Positions 63,224 to 64,000 of a stretch of DNA of 64,000 nucleotides are shown one piece after another; position 1 is the stretch's first letter; each line of letters begins with the position of its first letter. A program made the translations under genes and the position numbers. The notes beneath the pieces were generated by a model that saw only the letters and a list, made by a program, of their open reading frames with translations, did no database searches and was not told the origin of the DNA. Source of the stretch: Pseudomonas sp. LRP2-20 (lineage in GTDB: Bacteria; Pseudomonadota; Gammaproteobacteria; Pseudomonadales; Pseudomonadaceae); NCBI RefSeq assembly GCF_024349685.1, contig NZ_AP025944.1:316001-380000 (forward strand). The letters run 5' to 3'.

Positions 63224-64000
<777 letters not shown>

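Overview
This 64 kb window is a piece of the chromosome of a fluorescent Pseudomonas, most likely of the Pseudomonas putida group. The reasons are the high-GC coding style, the protein sequences (PchP-type phosphorylcholine phosphatase, MetX/MetW, HDOD protein, coniferyl-aldehyde-type dehydrogenase), the gene order ilvD, mutM-coaD, ftsYEX-rpoH, thiSG-trmB, metXW-proC, argS-priA-rpmE, ponA-pilMNOPQ-aroKB-damX-gltBD, and several copies of the short REP palindrome built on GGGAGCGGG..CCCGCGAA that is typical of this group. It is almost entirely core genome. No tRNA, rRNA, insertion sequence, prophage or CRISPR array was seen.

Layout. 1-6.9 kb: a cut membrane protein gene, folA, a cystine-type symporter, phosphorylcholine phosphatase, ilvD and a short MgtE-type transporter. 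7-11.2 kb: an RlmI-like rRNA methyltransferase, a 242-bp palindromic repeat element, an HDOD protein, mutM, a 2[4Fe-4S] ferredoxin and coaD. 11.3-16.5 kb: an alcohol/aldehyde oxidation module (GMC oxidoreductase, Tat-type small subunit, aldehyde dehydrogenase) divergent from a TetR regulator and a sulfurtransferase. 16.5-23.8 kb: an alpha/beta hydrolase and two M16 protease-pair operons on either side of rsmD. One pair appears cytosolic and the other exported. 24-28.2 kb: ftsY-ftsE-ftsX and rpoH, with a sequence closely matching the AlgU/sigma-E consensus in front of rpoH. 28.3-31.3 kb: mtgA, a DUF423 protein, thiS-thiG and trmB. 31.4-31.9 kb: a gene-poor stretch with a 23-bp direct repeat, a hairpin and a possible 36-residue gene. 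32-39.6 kb: a dense minus-strand block (hemW, rdgB, DUF4426, metW, metX, yggT, proC, yggS) divergent from a pilT-type ATPase gene. 39.7-48.4 kb: an NlpC/P60 hydrolase, a TM2 protein, a SPOR protein, argS, priA, rpmE, a secreted nuclease and malic enzyme. 48.4-58.3 kb: a second copy of the palindromic element, ponA, and divergently a compact type IV pilus assembly operon (pilM, pilN, a fused pilO-pilP, a short pilQ), then aroK, aroB and a DamX-like protein. 58.7-64 kb: gltB and the start of gltD.

The genes mostly serve growth: amino-acid synthesis (ilvD, metXW, proC, aroKB, gltBD), envelope building (mtgA, ponA, ftsEX, damX, SPOR, NlpC), translation and repair. The most unusual points are the PilO-PilP fusion inside a miniaturised pilus operon, the paired palindromic elements whose two arms change together, the duplicated M16 pair, a terminator inside the 5' end of the nuclease reading frame, and the small-gene region near 31.4-31.9 kb. 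Starts were chosen from ribosome-binding sites, homology and neighbour overlap. Family assignments rest on recognised motifs and not on a database search.
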